From positions 186,001 to 250,000 of the forward strand of contig CAOLHI010002126.1 of the NCBI GenBank assembly GCA_948474755.1: a stretch of DNA of 64,000 nt, read 5' to 3'. Position numbers and translations under genes: made by a program. The notes under the pieces were generated by a model that was not told the origin of the DNA, ran no database searches, and saw only the letters and a list, made by a program, of their open reading frames with translations. Positions 46,560 to 57,864 of this stretch are shown piece by piece (position 1 is the stretch's first letter; each line of letters opens with the position of its first letter). This stretch comes from Ctenosaura bakeri. Lineage: Eukaryota > Chordata > Lepidosauria > Squamata > Iguanidae.

Positions 46560-46985
46560 CCAACCAAGGATTTCGTCTTCCTTGGCTTGGCTTTGCCCTT
46601 TTTCACTTCCTGCTCCATACTTTTGGAAATGCCACCTGAAATTTGTTGACTGCTACTTCCTTTGTTATATTTAAATCTCAGTTAGAAACCTTACTGTTTT
46701 CAAAAGCTTTTGGAGTTTTGCTTTAATATTTTATTATAATTTTGTATAGTTTGATTATACATACTTGTCAATTTGCTTTATATTTATTGTATTTTTATAT
46801 TTTATCTAGACAATTTGTTTTGCAATGGTATGGTATAGTTTTATTATTGCTTCCTTCCATTTGTGTTTGTGGTTTTATCCATATATTTTAGATTGTATGC
46901 CTTTGGTAGGACCCACTTTTTTGGTTGTTTTACTTGTTAAGTGCCATGTACACATATAGTACTATATAAACAAACAACAACAATA
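46560..46985 (+). mobile_element. LINE 3' end, L2-like (fragment)
   Basis: It contains a decayed C-terminal coding remnant around 'ttaaatctcagttagaaacc' and 'actgttttcaaaagcttttg'. A T-rich 3' UTR follows, with 'ttttagattgtatgccttt' and a terminal 'ctatataaacaaacaacaac' tail. This order (last codons, T-rich UTR, short tandem tail) is typical of L2-type LINEs. Confidence 0.45.
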
Positions 46986-47054
46986 ATATTACTTAAATAA
47001 TTTCAGGAAAAAATTAAAAATTAAAAGTGCATACTATTCAGCCGTCTGAACTAA

Positions 47055-47246
47055 TTTCCTTTGCACCTTTCCCATCCTTGACAATGTTCTTGCTATTCCA
47101 CATCCTATGGAATCCTGTGGTAGGGAATGGCCTTTAGAATTCTCAGCCAGAGAACTCTTTGGCCTCAGTAAACTACAAACCCCAGAATTCCATAGGATGT
47201 TGAAAGTGGAATAATAGCACTATAACAGTCTAGTGCGGAAATGACT
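47055..47246. mobile_element. Fold-back MITE, short GGCC-end family (worn left arm)
   Basis: The right arm is well kept: 'ttccataggatgttgaaagt', 'ggaataatagcactataaca', 'gtgcggaaatgac'. The left arm keeps 'gctattccacatcctatgga' but its terminus is degraded, so the start is approximate. Confidence 0.75.
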
Positions 47247-47274
47247 TTAGCATAAATGCCTGCATTATTTTTGG

Positions 47275-47505
47275 TGCTGTGTGCCTTCTAGTTGTTTCCA
47301 ACTTAGGGTGACCCTAAGGTGATCAAATCACAGGACTTTCTTGGCAGAATTTGCTCAGAAGGGACTTGCCTTCTGAGGCTGAGAGAGCATGACTTGCTCA
47401 AGGTCATCCAGTGGGTTTCCATGGCTGAACAGGGATTTAAACCCCAATCTCCAGAGTCATGGTCCAACACTCAAACCACTATACCGTATTGGCTTTCTGT
47501 ATACA
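47275..47505 (-). mobile_element. Sauria-type tRNA SINE, minus strand
   Basis: Read on the plus strand, the tail comes first ('ctgtgtgccttctagttgtt', 'cttagggtgaccctaaggtg'). Then come 'cttctgaggctgagagagca', 'aaggtcatccagtgggtttc' and the complement of box B ('ggatttaaacccc'). The head complement is 'catggtccaacactcaaacc'. This is the reverse of the order at 14285. Confidence 0.75.
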
Positions 47506-47759
47506 TGGTAAGTACAATAATTCATTCTCAAGCAGGTGAGTGCATAATTGTTATTTACATATTCTCACTGTCTATGAGAAGGTGTTTTGAACAATGTGTT
47601 CTAAAGTATGAGGGATGTTTAACCTTCTTTCAAATTGATTTTCCCCCGCTTATTTGCTTTACTAAAAGATCAGTTACATAAAGACACAGTTATTACAACT
47701 CTTCTAATTTCTGTGAAGCAAGATTTTTTAAAAGTATATATTTTGCTGATTCTCTCTTA

Positions 47760-48250
47760 TACCTAGCTATTCCCTTAAACTTCTAAGTCAGTCAATGATA
47801 AGAGGCTGATCTAAACGCTTCCACTGCATTAATCAAATACCAGGTCTAATTAAAACTGCCGTGCACAAAGCTTTTTCAAAATGTTGCTCAGGTATTGCAA
47901 TAATTTCTGATCACCCAAGCCTGGAAGACAAATAATTAGGAGCTGCCAGAGCATTCTGATGAGTGATGTCAGCATCTCCAAGTGACCTTCCCTCCACTAA
48001 TTAATTTTCATCTTAAGAAAAGAGACCCTGTTGTTGCACATTATTAATTGAGTTCACTAAAAGATGCGCCTGATTAATTTTTGTTGATAATACTTGTCAT
48101 TCCAGGCAGCGGCTGTAATCATTCTATTGGGTTTTATATTTTTTTAAAGTTGATCTAGGTCTTTTGCAATGCGACTGATACAATAACCCTGAAACAGAAA
48201 ATGTAGGGAAAGGGCATAATCCATAAGGATTTCATTGTTTTTTTATTGGT
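47760..48250. other. Possible conserved enhancer-like block
   Basis: There are no repeats or coding frames. Homeodomain-type cores are dense: 'gcattaatcaaa', 'gtctaattaaaact', 'aaataattagg', 'ccactaattaatttt', 'cacattattaattgag', 'cctgattaattttt'. This texture is typical of conserved developmental enhancers in vertebrates. Function is inferred only. Confidence 0.4.
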
Positions 48251-48439
48251 TGCTTTAGGGCAAATGGAACTGTGATTTCTCATTTACTAACTTAACTCTC
48301 CACTGATCTAAGCAAATTTTTGTCCTGATTTCCATTGTGAAGTATCTTCCCATTTCTTTCCAAGCCTGAATAGTGTTTACTGAGTGTGTGTATGTATAAG
48401 AGTGTGTGTATGTGTGTGTATAAGGGTGCATGCCACAGA

Positions 48440-48990
48440 AAAATATATCATCTCTTTTTAGAGCTGGCAAAGGTACAGAAAAGGGCAAGCCAAATGAGCA
48501 AGGGGAATTAAATAACTCTGCTTTGATGGAAAGGTTATAATATTTGGGGGCTTTTAGACTAAAAGAAAAGGTGAGTAAGGAAGACAACACAACAGAGTCA
48601 TATAAAATGATGCATTTTCCCTTCTTTTCTCCTAATATTAGAATCTGGTGTCATCCAATAAAACTGAATAGTGAGACAGACTGGAAGAACTTCTTCATAG
48701 AGTACACAGTTAAACTTTGAAATTCACTGGTACAAAATGAAGCAATAAATTTGGATGCATTTTAAACAGGATTCAAAGACAGTACTCACTAGTCTTGATG
48801 CTATGGATTCCCAGCAGTAATGAAGACAGCATCCCTCTCAGCAACAACTGCTGGGGGGAGATGAGTGGGCAGTTGCTATTGCACTCATGTCCTGCTTGTG
48901 TGCTGCCCATAGGCATCTGATAGGTCAATGTGGGAACTGAATTATAGATTAGATAGGCCTTTGGTTTGATGCAGCAAACCAAATGTTCAT
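48440..48990 (+). mobile_element. CR1-like LINE 3' part, plus strand (degenerate)
   Basis: The plus strand shows the order of a CR1-type ORF2 end. First is 'gagctggcaaaggtacagaa' (the E-L-x-K-V-Q-K-R segment). Next are 'tggtgtcatccaataaaact' and 'actggaagaacttcttcata'. The 3' UTR end is 'ctaatgtcctgc'-like ('ttgcactcatgtcctgcttg', 'ggcctttggtttgatgcagc'). Many stops are present. A second copy lies at 52700 and a reversed one at 55480. Confidence 0.65.
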
Positions 48991-49879
48991 GCTTTTACAT
49001 TTATTCTGTAGCAGGCTAGTGAGCCAGCTATTTAGAATTTCAACTAAAGGTAGCAGGATACATCACCCTTCCAAAGCAGCTGAATCACCATTGCCTCTCA
49101 AATGGATTGTTGTGCATCTGTGATACAATTAAGATACTATAAAAACCTCATAGTTAAGGAAGGAAAGGCCACATAGTGTCCTTCTTATTCTGTTAGTGAT
49201 AAAGGACACTGAAATGCCTGCTGTGAACCCCTTTCAGAGACTGGCTAGAAATGGCTGTATTACGTAACCATCTCACTCAGGAGCCTAATGTGAGAGTTCT
49301 CGTGCCAGTATTGCTAGTCGAGTGGTGTGGATTCAAGACAGTCACACAACGTACTCATTATTTTTTTATTCTGGAGATAGAAATCTATCTCAGGGTTTAA
49401 ATAAATATGAAAGTTGTCCTGCAGAATGTTGAAGGAAGTATATGGAGTAGAAAACTATTTTTCTCAGAATTTTATTGAGGACTGAAATGGTGTCTTTGGT
49501 AGGTCAGTATATGTTAGTCACCATCAGCAGGATTGTAAATTATTGGATTCTTCATGGAGTGAGCTTCGACAACTTTGGTGATTATTAATATTATTTATTT
49601 TAAACGACTGCTTATTATTCATTAAGAACAGGACGATTCAGTGTTGTTGTTTTTTAAAAAATCAGTTCTTCATCTTTGAGAAGAACACAGAATTTAGCTT
49701 TATCCTAAGTCACTGCTAAATTGGCTATAAAAACAAAACTGAGGGTATGTAGATGAATTGATACCATTAGACTCTTAAGTGACAACAGGGGATTGATAAA
49801 TTTCTTCTGTTTTCCTGGATCATAATTTAAGGAACCTTTGAAGTAATATGTAAATCTACTACGATACAGTATTTTGCAA

Positions 49880-50340
49880 GAAGATATAATTAAGCGTGAA
49901 GTTATATGTAATATTTTTTAAAGTCAGTGCATTCTGACCTCTTGGTGTGAACCCAACTTGTTCCCAGTTTTGCAATTAGCATGACAGATACATTTTTTCC
50001 AAGATGAACATCAGGTCTGGTGTTACTGTTACTCTTCCTCATTCATCAGGTGGCTGCTTGTCTTTTATTTTAAGTGCCTCATTTATGTTTATCGGTGTGT
50101 ATGTCACCCTTTGCCTCTGTTAAAATTCTGAAAATGCTTGAAAGATAACAGCCGAAGTGCTCTGCAGATTGGAGAGTTGTGTTGATGATGTTATAGATGA
50201 TGTCCAGTCGGTGCTGACCACAGCTTCCTTTTGCCACAAGCCTGTTGATTTTTGCGTTGCCAAACTGAACCTTCTGTGGAGATTTTTTTTTTTAATGAAA
50301 GTACAGGCAATTGTAGATGTCATTTAGGGAAAAGGAAAAG
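49880..50340. other. Possible conserved non-coding block
   Basis: Repeat-free by eye, with no convincing coding frame. Words include 'gatataattaagcgtgaag', 'cagttttgcaattagcatga' and 'gtgtatgtcaccctttgcct'. The minus-strand open frame at 50120-50323 has no recognisable domain. Confidence 0.3.
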
Positions 50341-50364
50341 AAACATCTCATAATTTTAGCTGGT

Positions 50365-50595
50365 ACATGAATGTATGTGTGTGTGCCTTCAAGTCATTTG
50401 TTGACGTATTGTGATCTCATGAATTTAATGAGGTTTTCTTAAGCAAGAAGTACTCAGAGGTGGTTTTCCTAGTTCCTTCCTCTGAAGTAGCTACAGTACT
50501 TGCTATTCACTGGCAGACTCCCATTCAAGTACTAACCAGAGTTGACCCTCCTTGGCTTTCACGGTCAGATGGAATCTGCTGTCTTTAGAGTGTTT
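50365..50595 (-). mobile_element. 5S rRNA-derived SINE, minus strand
   Basis: The plus strand reads the tail first ('tgtgtgccttcaagtcattt', 'gtgatctcatgaatttaatg'). Then come 'gtactcagaggtggttttcc' and the complement of the 5S control region ('cccattcaagtactaaccag', 'agttgaccctccttggcttt'). Confidence 0.75.
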
Positions 50596-51289
50596 AGGCT
50601 GATAGCTGGTTCATGGGGAACTTTAAAAGGTAAAAGAAAGATTCCATCATTTAGGTGGTTGGAAGAAATTGTATTAATTTGGGGAGGAGACAGAAGCTGA
50701 CCTTATCTCTGGCTAACGTGGCAGAGGATAAATGTCCCCCCAACTGGTGTTTCCATGGGTGCACTCCTCCTCTTGCACAACAATTCCTATGGAATTATAC
50801 TTTCCCATGATATTCTCTCATGTCAAAGTGAATATTATTGGGGAACATGACTCCAGTGAGCTGACCATTATCATCCTGCTGATGCTTGCAAACATGCATT
50901 TGAGATAGGAGAGGATTCTCATTATACTTTTTTCAGATAAGCCACGAACCTCTCCACCATCCTGCCATTCCAAATTTGAATGAGTGGTGATTTTCATGGG
51001 CTAGTTAGATTCTAGTGTTAATTTTTTTTTCCAGAGAGCATTGGAGAGAAAAGGGTCCATTTGTGTTGATGATGGCACTTCTAAAATGCCCCCACTCCTC
51101 TAAAAATGTTACAAGTCTGTTCATCGTAGGTGTCACTAGTTCTTAAACCCATACCCAATCTCAGCTAGCTGAAAGACAGGCAAAGATTTCAATGTGTTTA
51201 CCTCAAGGACATAAATAGTGTCAAATACAGAATCTAATCAAGTGTTTGTTAAATCTGTGCCTTAAAGGAAGTGTATACCATTGGATATG

Positions 51290-51660
51290 CAATGATGTTT
51301 GCAATTAAGATTAAACTAAAATAGTCACCCTGTCAACAATGTCCCGATAAAGATTTTGAACCACCAAAACATGTGGGCATTTTTTATGCCGATGTGTATT
51401 TTAATCACAGTTTAATCAGCATTAACAGTGATTACCTATTTATCAAATATCAATTTCACTCCAAAGCTTATGGAAATTTTCCCCACACTGGTGATTCACA
51501 ACTGTACTAGGAATACAGTGATAAAAATTAATCATATATCTTTATTTTTCATGTGCGTTGAGGAACCAGCATAAAATGAATGAATATCAATTTAAGCACG
51601 TATATTAAAGGTTATTCTGACATTACTTTATGTTCTATAATGTACAGAAAATTACTTTAA
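51290..51660. other. Possible conserved non-coding block
   Basis: AT-rich, repeat-free sequence with 'tttaatcacagtttaatcag', 'cattaacagtgattacctat' and 'gataaaaattaatcatatat'. No coding frame is seen. Confidence 0.3.
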
Positions 51661-52477
51661 AGCACCATTACAACTATTTTATTTTATTATTTTATTTATC
51701 CACTGTGTAGAGATAATATATGGCTAGACGCATGAAGCACAGTGCCACCCATTTGTGGAACACCCTGCCTTCAGAGGTTTGTATGGATCTCACATTGCAT
51801 GAAGCATGACAATCTGGATTCAGATCCAGTTTGCAGTTTAAATTGTCCTGGTTCTCCCTAACATCTGGCGTTTATAAAGAGAGAAATAGAAGGAGTACAA
51901 TTCTTTTACTTCCACTCAGCATTTTTAATATATTTGATGATGATGTCCTCCTGGAGTGATTCCATATGATGGCCATTGAAGCCAACGGTTTTCGTTCCCT
52001 ATCTGTGGGGCCAATCTGAGGGGGAAGCATTGGGGGACTGTTACTCACCTCCCCGGTGGCTGTGCTACGGGGTCCCAGAGGGTGTCATCTCTCCCTTGGG
52101 GCAGTTTAACATCCATATGAAACTTTTGGGTGAAATCATTTTGTGCTTTGAAGTAAGGTGTAATCAGTAAGCCATTTATCCTCAATTCTCTTTCTTTGTG
52201 AATCAGATGAGGTTCTGCAAGTTCTAGACACAGTGGCAGGCTGGCTGAGGCCAATAGTCTGAGACTGGACCCTATCAAAATGAAGGCCCTGTGGGCCCAG
52301 GAGATTAAGTCAATTGCTTGTTCATAGTAAGCTTGCACTTTCCTTGAAGGAATTACATAATCCTCTGGTGGCATTACTAGAATCAACCCTTGAGACTCAA
52401 GTGACTTTAGTGGTCAGGATGCCTTTTATCAGCTTTGATATGTCTGATATGTCAGCTGCATCTGGAATACTGAAATA

Positions 52478-52695
52478 GAGAAAGAGGGAAATTGTACACT
52501 GTACAATTATTCTATTTTAACTGCCATGGCAACATTTCTTGGAATCTTAAGGTTGGTGGTTTTAGGAGAGATAGAATTCTCATGCCAGAGAGCTCTGGTG
52601 TCTCACCAAACTACAAACTCCAGGATTCTACAGGATCATGCCATGGCAGTTAAAGTGCAATATAGCACTGTATTTGTGTAGTGTGAATGGGCCCC
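52478..52695. mobile_element. Fold-back MITE, family 2
   Basis: The left arm 'tctattttaactgccatggc' is mirrored by 'gccatggcagttaaagtgca' on the right. The right end is 'gtgtagtgtgaatgggcccc'. The left terminus is worn. Confidence 0.65.
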
Positions 52696-52699
52696 AAGT

Positions 52700-53010
52700 C
52701 ACTACACCTTAAACAGGATATTGTACAGCTGGAAAAGGTGATACCAAAATTATCAGTGTGATAGAATAACCTCCCCAGAAGGAAAAGTGGCAATATTTGA
52801 AGCTGTTTAGCTTAGAAAAGTGAGTAAAATGAGGAACATGATAGAAGCATATCATATGGAGAATGGGAATAGGAAGATGTTTTTCTCCCTCTTTCATAAT
52901 CCACAGATAGCCAACAACGATGAATGGTGGAAGATTTCAGACAGATAAAATGAAATACTCCACACAACACAAAATTACATGGTGGTATTTGTGAGGGCAG
53001 CTATAAAGAA
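52700..53010 (+). mobile_element. CR1-like LINE ORF2 end, plus strand (degenerate)
   Basis: The order is 'cagctggaaaaggtgatacc', 'ggcaatatttgaagctgttt', 'agcttagaaaagtgagtaaa', 'ggaagatgtttttctccctc' and 'atggtggaagatttcagaca'. This is the same order as in other CR1-type ORF2 ends. It lacks the 3' UTR. Confidence 0.65.
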
Positions 53011-53102
53011 CAGATGGGCAAAATTATGGACAATAAAACTATTAATGGGTACAAGATGTGAGGGCTTTATATTACTTCTGGTATCAAAACTAATGTGCTT
53101 CT

Positions 53103-53138
53103 CATATGTGTGTGTATACACACACACACACATATATT
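53103..53138. repeat. (TG)n-TATA-(CA)n palindromic microsatellite
   Basis: The run reads catatgtgtgtgta then tacacacacacacacatata. It is a self-complementary dinucleotide repeat able to form a hairpin. Confidence 0.9.
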
Positions 53139-53355
53139 ATTAAATATTAAAAAAAAACACAATACAAATAAACATCTAAAACATGCTAACCAATTAACAA
53201 CAAATCTGTCTAAACTAAAGAGAACAAGTAACTAAAAAACAAAAGCAAATATTTACACATAATTAAAAGGAGGTTCCTGCCCCGACTATCAGGTACCCAT
53301 AATTTTCCAAGTGTACACTAGTATAGTAAGTCTAACACATACAATTAAAATCTGA

Positions 53356-53840
53356 GGCCCTTTTCACATGGGGTTAAAAAAACGGTGTAGATCGACCTCC
53401 ACGGAGGTTGTCTACACCGTTACGTGAATTGGGGTGGATTACTCACGAGTAAATCCACATGCCAATCCGTGGTCGGGCGCCCGCAAGTGGCGCCGCCGCG
53501 TGCTTTTGAAAAACCACATCTTATGTGGTTTTTCAAAGGCACGGGGCGTCCAGCCCCGACCAGCCCCATCGCAGCACCCATATGGATTTACAGACGTGCG
53601 AAGGGGCGTCCCTGCAGATCGGGCAGGGGGCGGGATTTCCAGCTGGTGAGCTTCTCCGATTGGTGGAGAGGCTCCGCCAGTCAAAATCTGCTGTTTTGGG
53701 TGCTGCCGGGCGCCGAGGACGCCGCGGGACGCTGCTGTGTGTAGAGCAGCGAAATGCGCTGCTCCGCACGGCGACAGAACAAGGTAAGCCCTGTTTTGGT
53801 GTGGCTTGCCCCGTTCCCCCGCCCGCGTGTGAAAAGGGCC
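53356..53840 (+). mobile_element. Long non-autonomous element B, hairpin-chain type
   Basis: The ends are GGCCCTTTTCACATGG and 'gtgtgaaaagggcc', flanked by TGA and TAA. It is homologous to elements A and C. Hairpins include 53382-53391/53411-53420 (ACGGTGTAGA and TCTACACCGT) and 53505-53519/53523-53537 (TTTGAAAAACCACAT and its complement). The site equivalent to the ATG of A reads ACG (53768). The donor-like AAG|GTAAG follows (GT at 53784), 55 bp before the right end. Open frames on both strands are GC effects. Confidence 0.85.
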
Positions 53841-53904
53841 TAAGATTTGTTGCATAATCTTGATATGATTCTATAATAAAAACTATTTGAAAACTAACAT
53901 GCCT

Positions 53905-54055
53905 CTGAAAGCCAGTTGCTGAGGAAATAAATGAGAGGGTGTTCTTGCACTCACACTTTGGTTCTCCCATAGGCATCTAATTAAGTGCTCTGGGAATGGA
54001 ATACTGTACTGGGTAGAGCTCAGGTCTGATCCAGATGGATCTACATATGTTTTTA
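53905..54055 (+). mobile_element. CR1-like LINE 3' UTR end, plus strand
   Basis: It contains 'gagagggtgttcttgcactc', 'ctcccataggcatctaatta' and 'gctctgggaatggaatactg'. It ends with 'gtctgatccagatgg', like the 3' end at 48990. Confidence 0.6.
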
Positions 54056-54059
54056 TTGG

Positions 54060-55475
54060 GCTATGTTATCATTTTGTTGTTAGTGTTAAGAGCTTTAATT
54101 AACTTGGGACAAGGTTACTGAAGGATCGCTTGACCTCTCAAAAGTGATCTATGGAAGATCTTTAGGTAGTACCAACTGCTTCTTAAATTTATTCTGCAAG
54201 TATGCAGAGCAGAGCCTACCACTTATATAGAATTGTGTCCTCTTGGGTATAAAGCAAGCACTAATTTTTTTAAAGCATATGTTTAAAAGCTTTCTTATTC
54301 ACACAAATCTTTCCAGAGAAATGATTTCAGCTATGTATATTGCTAGCCACTGTATCGTATTGAGTTTATATCACACTGTTTTATTGTGTTTTCACTGAAG
54401 TGTTAATTCTGTAGTCTCCAAAGAAATTTTCACATGTTAAGCAGTTTATAATACGTTAAACAATGTTAGTAATCCCAACCAACTCATGTAATTGTTTGTG
54501 AGCAATGCACACATCCAGCGGTAGGGAGATAAGTTTATAATTACCAAAGGTTATTTTCCTCAGTAAGCTTCTAGTAGACCCCGGAGTCATTGGGCTAAAT
54601 GTCAATGATCCAATATCTATCCAGACTCATTCAAAGAATAACTACCTTTCCACAGAGTACAAGTTACAACAACTGTTCTGCTATTTATGAGATTTATGTA
54701 GCCATTCAGCATTTTTTTTTTTTTTGCAAGACCATTGATAATATCTCCACTTACTTCTTAAGCGAATGGTGGAGGGTAGATTGCGTGTGTGAAATGCCAT
54801 CAGTTTTCCGGTCAGGTGCCACATCAGCATTTATTATGAAAGAGGTGGGGAGGGGGAGAAAGAAGGAAGGACAGAAGCAGTTCAAGAATCTTCAACCTAT
54901 GTTCTAGTTAGCAGGAGAAAAGACCCCAAAAGCTTTTGTGGAATTGAAGAAAACCAAAGTGGAGGGGAGGGAAGAAAGAGGGGTGTGTGTGTGTTAAAAA
55001 CATAGCTTTTTACACAAAATTTTAGTGGCTCTGACCAAAAAAAATCACCAGAAAATAACAAAAATAGTAACAAAAAACATGAATAAAATAGGTCAGGAAC
55101 CAACAAGACTGTCTAGGAATCACACAATGAAACAAGAGAACCAGGCGCCCTGAAAACCCAGGGAAAAGTTCACCCATTGATTAGAGATGGGCCTTTTGAT
55201 CATATAATTGATGGCCAAGAATGTTCAGATGTTAAATATATCTGTACAGGGAGTAACTATATATGTTCTCTTTTTTCAAAACAAGATTTAGGTGCAGTGA
55301 GAGGATTTTGTTTTCAGTTCTGTGCCCTATAGGGAAATTCTAACACATATCACCATACACACACACAGAATACAAGAAGAGCCCTATGTCGCAGGCTTGT
55401 CTGGTCCAGAGCTCTGTTCCCACAATGGCCACCCAGTTGCCTATAGGAAGCCTGTCTGCAGAAAGTGAATGCAGC
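54060..55475. other. Unassigned non-coding DNA
   Basis: I see no gene or clear repeat. A poly(T) run lies at about 54712-54725. Confidence 0.4.
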
Positions 55476-55479
55476 TCTA

Positions 55480-56840
55480 TCCTCTATCTAGTATTCCACA
55501 GCAAGTGATAAACAAAGGCATACAGCTGTGGTACTGGAGATAATGTACAGCTGTCGTAACTGCTAGCTGTTGTGACTGATAGCTCTTGATGGTCCTAACC
55601 TCCATGAATTTATCTAATCCTCTTTGAAAATTGTCCAAGTTGGCAGCCATCAGTCTCACAGCATGGCATTTCACAGTTTCACTAGGTGCTGTGTAAAAAA
55701 AGTATTTCCTTTTATCTGCCCTGAATCTCCTACCATTCAACTTCAGTGAATGACCCCAAGCTCTAGAACTGGGGGTAGGAAGGGTGGCACTTCTCCATGT
55801 ACACTTTCTTCTTAAATTGTATAATATTACCGTACATATTCTGCAACATTTCACAGACTAAAACTGGGACATCTGTGGCCAAAGATGCAAAAGTTATTAA
55901 TGAGGAAGAACATACAAGTTAAGAGAGGCTGCCACAACTTGCTTTTGCCCAAGCCTACCTGGAAGGACAATATTCTGCCCTTTCTTCTCCCCCTGCTGAG
56001 TTAATTGAATACAAAATACTTTTGCACTTGGAACTCAAGTTTGCAGCAATTGAAGGGAGCTGAGGACAAAATGGGAAAGTGGTGGGAGGAGGAGAGAGAA
56101 ACTGGTATGTTTTAAAAGCATCTGAAAAAGTAGTACAACAGAGGATTACTGACAGCTAGCAACTCAGGAAAGTGGGAGAATATGATATTATACCATCTCT
56201 GTCATGTCCCCCTTTATCCTCCTTTATTTCTAGGGCCTTTTCTGCACCGGGCTATTAATACTGTGCAGAGCGACCTCCAACGGAGGTATTCTGCACCGTC
56301 GAGTGGACTGGGGTGGACTACTTTTTGTAGTTCCATACCTCAGTCCACTCCAGAGCGACCGGAAGTGGTCACGCAGCATGTTCTTTAAAAACCACGGAGC
56401 GTGCCACTCCGTGTCGCTCCGTCGCCGCGCTCCAGTGCAGATTTGCAGGTGCGCGCAAGTGTGTACCTGCAGATCTGCCAGGGGCAGGATTTAGGCTGGC
56501 GAGCTTCTCCGGTTGGTGGAGAGCCTCCCCCAACCAGAAGCCGCCATTTTGGACACCGGAGCAGTGTGGAGCGACGAGTTCGCACTGCTTTTCATCCCGA
56601 TGGACTCACCCAGACCCACCAAAAAGCCGGTAAGTAGCGGCAGGGAGCGTTTCCCTCGCCATGTATGGAAAGGGCCTAAGTTAAACAGATCCAAACATTA
56701 TAACTGTTTCTCACAGAGGGGTCCTTCCAGTCCCTTGATCATTTGGGTTGTCCCTCTATCCATGTTTCAAGCTTTAGAATTTCCTTTTTCAGTCTTGGTG
56801 ACCAAAACTGGAGACAGTATTCTGGAAGTAGTTGCATCAT
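55480..56840 (-). mobile_element. CR1-like LINE ORF2 end, minus strand, split by element C
   Basis: On the minus strand the right part (56680-56840) reads a decayed segment around 'YCLQFW...' and 'KGLE'. The left part (55477-55854) has an open frame of 125 codons with 'HSLKLNGRRFRADKRKYFF' and 'NLDNFQRGLDKFMEV', which match the end of CR1-type ORF2. Element C (56234-56676) sits between them. The open frame is a remnant, not a host gene. Confidence 0.7.
56234..56676 (+). mobile_element. Long non-autonomous element C, hairpin-chain type, inside CR1-like LINE
   Basis: The ends are GGCCTTTTCTGCACCG and 'tatggaaagggcc', flanked by TAG and TAA. It is homologous to A and B. The first hairpin is at 56263-56296. 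The right arm of the TTTAAAAACCAC hairpin has been lost. An ATG at 56600 opens 10 codons in phase to CCG|GTAAGT (GT at 56630), 47 bp before the end. The last codons (AAG CCG) match those before the donor in A. Confidence 0.85.
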
Positions 56841-56844
56841 GGAT

Positions 56845-57860
56845 TTAAATGTATTGTCCTTACACACACAAATATATACTGTATAACAATAATCCTTAGG
56901 AATTAAAATGCATTCACACTATGGGTAGTTACTTTCTTATATTAACTGCTTCACTGGGTGGAAATGGAGCACATCTGGAAAAGGAAAAGTCAGATGTCTT
57001 CATGATCTCTTTTATCCACAAAAATGGAAGAAGTAAAGGAGATAGTGATGGTGATGTTGGGGTACAGATTGTTATCATTTTAATGGTTCTGTATTGATTC
57101 TGATGATTTTGACTATGATGTTGATTATTTTATTACTTAGCTTGTTTTTCATTAGTTTTGTTTTACATTGTTTTATGATGTTTCTTAACCTGCTTGGACA
57201 CTATTGTTAGTGGAAAAATAGGACAAAAGTGTAATAGGTTAGAATTAAGCCCAAGATATTGCATTTTCAAAGTTGCCATGATGATGGAGTGCCATTGTCA
57301 TATTTATGTCTGGTGGCCCTTCCCTGAAAAATCTACCTTTGCACCCTGGCAGCACCCCAGCCAAAGTGTACTGCAGAAGTACTGTAGATTGGGGGCCTGG
57401 GGAATGATGTCTGCAGCATCACAGGGTATCATCAAGAACAGGCAGCTGGAGGAACCCCTCAGGATCCTGCTGCAACTACTTGTCTCCATGCACCCTGCAA
57501 CCAGGACAGGGCTGCAGACACGAGCGCCTCAGAAATGCTTTCACCAGGGAGCTGCCAGGCTACAGAAGTAGGGTTTTAGGGACATGTTCAGTCATTTTGG
57601 GTCATGTTTAGTCATTCAAGACTATAAACATGAATCCGCAAAGTCATCAAATTGTGAGTCCAGCTTACATTCTCCTCATTGTTGAACAGGATGCCCACTT
57701 ACATTAATAATTATTGAAAATGGGGGTGACTGTGAACCATGCAATTAAAGGCATGCATACTTTGACCTATAATTTATTTTGATGTGAGATTCTCCCAAGT
57801 TCACATCCACATACATGTGTCCTGTATTAAACTCTCTAAACATCTTGGAATGGACCCATG
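56845..57860. other. Unassigned non-coding DNA
   Basis: Nothing is recognised. The open frame at 57194-57571 (125 codons) has no domain I know and is overlapped by a minus-strand frame. Confidence 0.4.
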
Positions 57861-57864
57861 CTTT

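Noticed and set aside
53424..53976. Frames of 106-147 codons on both strands
   Set aside because: They are inside element B, with GC-driven openness and no conserved frame relative to A or C.
55477..55854. 125-codon minus-strand frame as a host gene
   Set aside because: Its ordered motifs match the end of CR1-type LINE ORF2, and the matching upstream part lies beyond element C.
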